A DNA stretch of 64,000 nt. Origin: Spartobacteria bacterium. GTDB lineage: Bacteria; Verrucomicrobiota; Verrucomicrobiia; Chthoniobacterales; UBA10450. This document shows, piece by piece, positions 59,070-64,000 of the stretch. Below the pieces are notes generated by a model. The model ran no database searches and was not told the origin of the DNA. It saw only the letters and a program-made list of their open reading frames with translations. Each line of letters begins with the position of its first letter. The first letter of the stretch is position 1. A program made the position numbers and the translations under genes. The stretch lies in the NCBI GenBank assembly GCA_003167555.1, contig PMSN01000011.1, forward strand, positions 1 to 64,000, read 5' to 3'.

Positions 59070-61190
59070 CTACTCCGAGTCGCGCCCGCCGATCTCGAAT
59101 TTGAGGAGATGCTCCCAGTTTTGGAACAACTGCTCGTACGTGACCAGACGCTGATCCACGAAATCGTCCACGATGTAAACCTTGGCTGTTGACGCAGTCC
59201 TACCCCGCTGCAGCCAATTGTGTCCGGCGCTCGTGCCGTCAACACGCGGCTCAACATTCACGTAGTCGGGACGGCTCGCTGCCCAATAGTAGCAGGAGCA
59301 TTCCCGATAGTCATTTTGCCATGGAGAACAGAGGCTCTGCGTCAGCTCGCCAGGCTCCAGTAGCTCGCGCTTGATGACGCCGGTGCCGGCCTCAAAGAAC
59401 GGTCGCACCTTGAGGGCTATCTTGGTCTGTGGTCCACCGCCCTCCGGAACGAAGACACACTTGGCGGATTTGCCCTCCATCTGCAGCGCGTCCGCCAAAG
59501 CGTTGGACCACTCTAGATTGGTCTTGCCGGCCATGGGATCGTTTGCGGCCGCGTTTTGATTTGACGGCAACGGGACAACTGGGCCGCCGGGACGGGAAGG
59601 CCCTTGGAGGACGCCGATGACCCTCACCCCGTTTACCGAAATGAGCCGCTGCCCAATCAGAGCCCGAAGCTTCGCCGGAGCATTCGCATCGACGCCCACC
59701 ACGAAGTTGTCTGCTTCGTGCAGGACGATCCCGACGAATACCCGCCGCCAGACATTACGAAAATCCATCTCGAGGCCCGGAAAGGCGTTCGAAATGGCCG
59801 AGGAGGGATGAGCGACAGGAGGATTTCCCTGCGCATGATAAAGGATGGCACTCAGATTGGTGGGTGTCAGTGTGCCAGGATTGGGATTGCCGGCAGGGGC
59901 CTCGGGTGCAATCGCCACGGCAGCTGCGTCAATTGTGGAAGCTTGGCGGCGCGTGAGCGCGAGGTGGGACCCATCGGCGCCGCGCATCATTCCCGGCATT
60001 TTCCGGCGACCATCATCGGAGAGATCGCCGACCTCTGCGTAGCGTCGGAGGACGGTAGAAAACCAGGCCATGGTCCCACTGTTCAATGCTAGCAGAACAC
60101 TTTCGTGCCGCGCTCGGATCGCGAGGGCGTCCACAACGGAGGGATCAAAAATCGGCTCCGCAGCGCGTCCTGCCCCGGTGTCTTGATTGGCCATGCTATT
60201 AACAGACGGCGAGTTGAGCGCGGTGGTATTCATCAACCGGACTGTTTCCAAGGCGCGGCGCACGATGGACCCAACCTCGGCCATGGGAACCGGCCCTGAC
60301 ACGGAAGGCCCCAGTTCGACTTGCTCCAGTTCATCTGTGACGGTCCGTATCGGCAGACCGTCCGGGGCAAAGTTCGGCGGTCCAAACGTAATCCTCGCCA
60401 GAGCCGTCAACGTCTTACCCGGCAAGATGACTTGGACCTGCACCACTCCATCGCATTCATCGTCGAGGTAGCCGCGGCTGACATTATTCACGCTCGCGAA
60501 AATTCCTCCCGGTTCCGTAGATGGTGGGGCGTTGTTCGCGCCTTCCCTGAACCGTGCCCACTTGCCACGAGTCGCGTCGTACACATCGTCGGCAATGTTA
60601 GGATCGCCCGCGGTTGGCCCGTAAACCCTACCTGCCGCCGGCGTCAATCGTAATCGGATCTGTGGAAACGCGGCGGTAGGCTTGAGGTACCGAGCCGAGC
60701 CCAGTGGGAGCGTCTTTCCGGGCTTGAAGTTGGGGCAGTCACCGACCAAGGCATTGACATTGTGGTTACTGAAGGGGGCAACGCTCGCGGTGATCCTATC
60801 GTTGGCATCGCCGGTGCGACGAAAGGCCTTGATGTTTCCCACCTGGACGCTCCAGGAGACAGCGGTCTCATCCGCGCCGAGACTCTGCAAAGCCTGCAGG
60901 GTCAGCGGCGTCAAGGTTTTGGCGCCGGCGAGCAGCATCCATACCTCCAGGAATGGACATACTGGCTTGATGTTGCCCTGCACATCGCGAAAGGAGACCG
61001 AAGCCGGCGGGTTTGCGCTGACGACCGCTCCGGTAATCGGATCCACGACCAGTGTTGCGGCAGGAACGAGGGACCGGTAACCGACGGGATTAGCGATCTC
61101 CAGGGTATAGTTTTCGAGCGGTGTCGCGGACGAACCGAGTCGGCCGATTGCGAGCGGAGGCAGGATACGAATTTCCACGATACCGGGCAT
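59070..61190 (-). CDS. LodA-like oxidase with predicted cysteine tryptophylquinone
   Basis: 706 residues. The start PGIVEIRILPPLAIGRLGSS is the LodA/GoxA N-terminal signature; the end PWQNDYRECSCYYWAASRPDYVNVEPR matches the C-terminal PWQ.D...C...W....RPD region. LodA oxidises the epsilon-amino group of L-lysine and GoxA oxidises glycine, each making H2O2 with a cofactor built from its own Cys and Trp. Candidate Cys and Trp residues are present, but the pair cannot be assigned without alignment. Unusually, about residues 480-590 hold a PDZ-like stretch (LRALIGQRLISVNGVRVIGVLQG). The ATG at 61190 has AAGGAG nine bases upstream; an alternative at 61211 would overlap the previous stop (ATGA). 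Confidence 0.7.
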   Translation of the reverse strand: MPGIVEIRILPPLAIGRLGSSATPLENYTLEIANPVGYRSLVPAATLVVDPITGAVVSANPPASVSFRDVQGNIKPVCPFLEVWMLLAGAKTLTPLTLQALQSLGADETAVSWSVQVGNIKAFRRTGDANDRITASVAPFSNHNVNALVGDCPNFKPGKTLPLGSARYLKPTAAFPQIRLRLTPAAGRVYGPTAGDPNIADDVYDATRGKWARFREGANNAPPSTEPGGIFASVNNVSRGYLDDECDGVVQVQVILPGKTLTALARITFGPPNFAPDGLPIRTVTDELEQVELGPSVSGPVPMAEVGSIVRRALETVRLMNTTALNSPSVNSMANQDTGAGRAAEPIFDPSVVDALAIRARHESVLLALNSGTMAWFSTVLRRYAEVGDLSDDGRRKMPGMMRGADGSHLALTRRQASTIDAAAVAIAPEAPAGNPNPGTLTPTNLSAILYHAQGNPPVAHPSSAISNAFPGLEMDFRNVWRRVFVGIVLHEADNFVVGVDANAPAKLRALIGQRLISVNGVRVIGVLQGPSRPGGPVVPLPSNQNAAANDPMAGKTNLEWSNALADALQMEGKSAKCVFVPEGGGPQTKIALKVRPFFEAGTGVIKRELLEPGELTQSLCSPWQNDYRECSCYYWAASRPDYVNVEPRVDGTSAGHNWLQRGRTASTAKVYIVDDFVDQRLVTYEQLFQNWEHLLKFEIGGRDSE

Positions 61191-61207
61191 GGTTGTTTTC
61201 TCCTTTG

Positions 61208-62602
61208 TCATTGGGATGCGACCCGATTGGCGATCTGCACGGCCTCGGCATCGGCTGCGGACATCCCTTTGAGAAAGTCGGAGCCGCGAGTTGCTGGAAG
61301 GGTGGCAAGGGAGGCGACGATCATCTCCGCCGATTGGAGCATGGAACTCTGTAGCCGCCAACGGTCGGCTTCCAACGTAGGTAATGAAAGGGACGAGGGC
61401 AGCTCAAAGGGCGGGCCGGCGACATGCGTGTCGCCCGCAGCCCCCGTCGCAGGCAGTGTAACCAAGATGCTCGCAATAGACCGAAGATGATACATCTCGG
61501 AAAAGGTCCAGCTTATCAGCAGACCGCGAGGCGTGCTATTAAGCCCAGTCGGGGCCGGGGACTCGAGCTCAAGCGCGTGCCGCAGGGTCATCAAAAGCCG
61601 CCGGTAGCGCGCATTCAAGAGCTGCGCCCAGAGGCGCGCCTCCGGCTGGGTAATCTGGCCGGGATTGTCCATGCTGATCACCGAGGATCGCACGTTCGGA
61701 TCCTCAATAATCCGATAGGCGGGCTGCCAGGAACCGCCATCTGGAATCTGACGGTAAATGCTCACGAAGCGCTGGAAATGAGACGCTGGGTCCGCTGCGG
61801 CCGCGGCAGTCACGGGGCCTTCCCCTTGTTCCGCTATCTGGCCTAAAGCGGCGAGCGCTTGGGAACGTGTCCCGACGGGCAGGATCAAAATGTCGTGCTT
61901 CCCCAGGCCCCACTCATCGAACCTAGCCTGCTGCGAGACGGAGCTGCTGGAGAAATCAGTCGTCGGGAGCGACTGGACCACCGCCCTCAACTGTTCATAG
62001 AGCTTGCCTACCCGGTTCACGGGCTGACCTGTATCATCCTCATCCGCTCGCTGTGTAATGTCGGCGATCTCAGCCGGCGTAACGCCAGCAATACCTTCCG
62101 CCGCCGCAATCGGGGGCATTTCGGCGAAGGCATATTTGGCGGCGGAATTTTTGCTGAGGGACTCAAGGCGAAAGGCGAACGGATAGAAGCCGGTGTTAAC
62201 CGGAAACTCGTCTCGGGCGAGGCTCAGGGGCGCGCCCAAGGATCGGAGGAGATTCTGAATTGTAACCAGATGTCCCATCTCCTCTCGGGCGACTGTCGCA
62301 ATCGCGTCACGCCACGCTCGGACCAAGGCCCCCTTGTCGTCGGGAAATTGGCTCGGGTCCCGAAGCGAATAAGCGGCGAACAGGTACTGCACCATTAGCG
62401 CGTGCTCCACCTCTGCCGCGATGTTCAGTAGAAACACTGCTTCATCGTGAGGAGCGAGAGGCGGATCATGCACAGGCACCGCGTCGCCTGCGGCTGTCTG
62501 CGCGGTGAGCATCTTATCAGTCGAAGGCGATCGGAACAGAAGATGTCTGCTTCTCCTAGACTCCCTCATGGGCAAGCGCGTTATCTGAGATGGGGATGCC
62601 AC
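61208..62602 (-). CDS. Ferritin-like protein of the iminophenyl-pyruvate dimer synthase family
   Basis: 464 residues. First metal motif IAAEVEHALMVQYLFAAYS (E64/E66, H67), second AREEMGHLVTIQNLLRSLG (E107, E108, H111), then the long helical C-terminal part with YHLRSIASILVTLP. In known members the fold couples indole- or phenyl-pyruvate imines; such imines can arise from amino acid oxidases. The start is a GTG with AAAGGAG seven bases upstream, 12 bases after the peroxidase stop. Its product and that of the LodA-like gene could act in sequence: amino acid oxidation to an imine, then dimerisation. That is an inference. Confidence 0.75.
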   Translation of the reverse strand: MASPSQITRLPMRESRRSRHLLFRSPSTDKMLTAQTAAGDAVPVHDPPLAPHDEAVFLLNIAAEVEHALMVQYLFAAYSLRDPSQFPDDKGALVRAWRDAIATVAREEMGHLVTIQNLLRSLGAPLSLARDEFPVNTGFYPFAFRLESLSKNSAAKYAFAEMPPIAAAEGIAGVTPAEIADITQRADEDDTGQPVNRVGKLYEQLRAVVQSLPTTDFSSSSVSQQARFDEWGLGKHDILILPVGTRSQALAALGQIAEQGEGPVTAAAAADPASHFQRFVSIYRQIPDGGSWQPAYRIIEDPNVRSSVISMDNPGQITQPEARLWAQLLNARYRRLLMTLRHALELESPAPTGLNSTPRGLLISWTFSEMYHLRSIASILVTLPATGAAGDTHVAGPPFELPSSLSLPTLEADRWRLQSSMLQSAEMIVASLATLPATRGSDFLKGMSAADAEAVQIANRVASQ

Positions 62603-62614
62603 GACGTCGCTCCT

Positions 62615-64000
62615 TTATCCGGCGAGGGCTGCCTTGAGAATATCCGCTAGTCCGAAGGACAGCACGGCCCCCTGCATCGGCTTCCAATCCGGGTTATTTA
62701 CGATCGAATCGGGATCCTGCTTCAGCAGCCCAAGGAAGACCTCTCCAACGATCCGGCCTCCCACGTCTCCCAGACATGCGCGGCCCTTCAGGTAGAAGTT
62801 TCTTCGGGACTCGGCCAGAATGTAAACCCACAACGGGCACTTTCCCACGAACGATTGGCTGATATCTACGATAGTTCGCGCTTTGGCGCCGTCGTCTCCG
62901 TCCGTTTCTGCCGATCCGTCGTTGGCCGCGTGGAGGATGATCTTGTCGTCCGGTAGTGGAACCACCCCCATGCTTACGGCAACGTCCTGTCCGGTAGGCA
63001 GCAGAAGCTTCTGGCCCCGTAGGAGGTTTCTGAAACCAAGGTTGAACTTATGCGGGTCGGCGGTCGCCTCGCTACCCGCCACAGACTTTGGAAGGTGGCC
63101 AAGCGGCAAGACGACTGAGGTATCGATCTTATAGGCGCGCTGCACACGGTCGGTATCCGTCTCGGGGGTGCTTCGGAGCCCCAGATCGATAAACCGCTGC
63201 CAGTCTATCCCCCAGCTCTTGGGGAAATCGCCAAATGCATTCAGTCCATTGGTCGGGTTTTGAGCATCGAAGATAAGCAGCGGCGGCGTGAACTCATTCA
63301 CCCGGTAGCCCGGACGAATCATGGAGTGGCCCAATCGGTACGCGGCTACGGAAAACTCCACGGGCATGATCGGCGTCGAAAATTTATATATCTTCAGGTG
63401 CGGAGGATTAGGTTTGAACGACTTCGTCGCGTCAGCGATAGCAGGTGAGATGGCATTGAGCACATCACCATGGACGATCTTCGGGAGAAAATCGTGAACC
63501 GCCGCCCATTGATAATGCCTCCTGACCTCGAGATTAACCTCACTGAAGGACATTCCCGGATTGACGTCCACCAGGTGATTGTGGAAACGCTGCATCATGC
63601 CCTGCAGTTGAGAAACGATGACGTTCTCGTCGTTCCTCGGGTCCCCAATGATCGCCCGCCGGGTGCCGTCAAAGGCCGTCGCTGATCGCGCTAGGTCTCG
63701 TGCCTTCGGATTACGCTCTATCAGGAAGAGTTTGTCCCCTAGAAGGAACTTGATGCCATCGTACAGGTATGGCTGGTCGCCGGGTCCGCGACCATACAGA
63801 TTGTCCAGATCGAACCGCGGTGTGCGAAAATCCGTGATCCCGTCCGGGTCGCTCTGTTGCTCCTGGAACGAGGATGGATCGAAAGTCAGATCGTGATCAA
63901 TGAACTGTCCGAAATAGGTGTAGGCGGAGCCAAAATCGCTCTCTTCAGGGTCAGCGCCGTCCTTCGGCCCATCGGCCCCTGTCATAGCATCCCCAAGCTT
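62615..64000 (-). CDS. Animal-type haem peroxidase, 5' end beyond the window
   Basis: At least 461 residues, still open at the window edge. SAYTYFGQFIDHDLTFD carries the distal-His region of the peroxidase-cyclooxygenase superfamily; TPRFDLDNLYGRGP is the calcium-binding loop region, and EVRRHYQWAAVHDFLPKIV leads to the proximal region with YRLGHSMIRPGYRVN holding the proximal His. An in-frame ATG lies at 63985, but the codons upstream (KLGDAM) look conserved, so the true start is outside. It would use H2O2 to oxidise halides or organic compounds, matching an H2O2-producing LodA-like partner. First visible gene of the operon. Confidence 0.85.
   Translation of the reverse strand, partial: KLGDAMTGADGPKDGADPEESDFGSAYTYFGQFIDHDLTFDPSSFQEQQSDPDGITDFRTPRFDLDNLYGRGPGDQPYLYDGIKFLLGDKLFLIERNPKARDLARSATAFDGTRRAIIGDPRNDENVIVSQLQGMMQRFHNHLVDVNPGMSFSEVNLEVRRHYQWAAVHDFLPKIVHGDVLNAISPAIADATKSFKPNPPHLKIYKFSTPIMPVEFSVAAYRLGHSMIRPGYRVNEFTPPLLIFDAQNPTNGLNAFGDFPKSWGIDWQRFIDLGLRSTPETDTDRVQRAYKIDTSVVLPLGHLPKSVAGSEATADPHKFNLGFRNLLRGQKLLLPTGQDVAVSMGVVPLPDDKIILHAANDGSAETDGDDGAKARTIVDISQSFVGKCPLWVYILAESRRNFYLKGRACLGDVGGRIVGEVFLGLLKQDPDSIVNNPDWKPMQGAVLSFGLADILKAALAG

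Overview
The window is GC-rich DNA that looks like a soil verrucomicrobial genome. This is an inference from the overall mix: a TonB-dependent receptor, many c-type/PQQ/ferritin-like oxidative genes, and a mobile-element module of methylase-helicase plus VirB/Trb genes. No rRNA or universal marker is present to prove it. No complete tRNA, CRISPR array or insertion sequence was found.

Layout. (1) 0-3.1 kb: a tyrosine recombinase, a chimeric pseudogene (NERD-type nuclease tail joined to a response-regulator tail) and a decayed copy of an AAA+ ATPase gene whose intact version lies at 29.6-30.6 kb. (2) 3.1-17.7 kb: a TonB-dependent receptor, two frameshifted pseudogenes, and two divergent gene sets. 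The minus-strand set holds an ABM-like protein, a protein resembling the N-terminal half of VioB, a propeller-like lipoprotein and a small protein. The plus-strand set holds a CxxCH protein, a PQQ-type propeller, an MntP-like transporter, a sugar-dehydrogenase-like propeller and a small cytochrome-like domain. Related ~88-bp repeats sit at both ends (3147 and 17201). (3) 17.7-23.1 kb: a three-gene minus-strand cassette of unknown function and a large ferritin-like (iminophenyl-pyruvate dimer synthase family) protein. (4) 23.4-51.1 kb: a mobile-element module. It carries a TnpV-like small gene nested inside a giant methylase-helicase gene, a regulator, an AAA+ ATPase, and a VirB2-VirB10-type secretion operon split into two blocks by a 3-kb cargo (YCII, branched-chain aminotransferase, MarR, GNAT, ABM). 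A two-gene candidate defence system (nuclease-STAND NTPase plus a HEPN-like protein) follows, then small DNA-binding proteins. No relaxase, coupling protein or VirB11 is visible, so the element is incomplete or continues elsewhere. (5) 51.3-56.2 kb: membrane proteins, CPBP protease relics and decayed sequence. (6) 56.3-64.0 kb: a tightly packed minus-strand operon of haem peroxidase (cut by the window edge), ferritin-like protein, LodA-like quinoprotein, radical SAM/SPASM enzyme and FAD oxidoreductase.

How the genes may work together. The operon in (6) looks like a self-contained oxidase with its own cofactor-building enzymes: LodA-like proteins carry a peptide-derived cysteine tryptophylquinone, and both a radical SAM and a flavoprotein maturase stand beside it. 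The pair at 43.8-48.7 kb has the architecture of an anti-phage alarm (PD-(D/E)XK nuclease, STAND sensor, HEPN RNase candidate) carried as cargo of the conjugative module. These are the two strongest candidates for undescribed systems.
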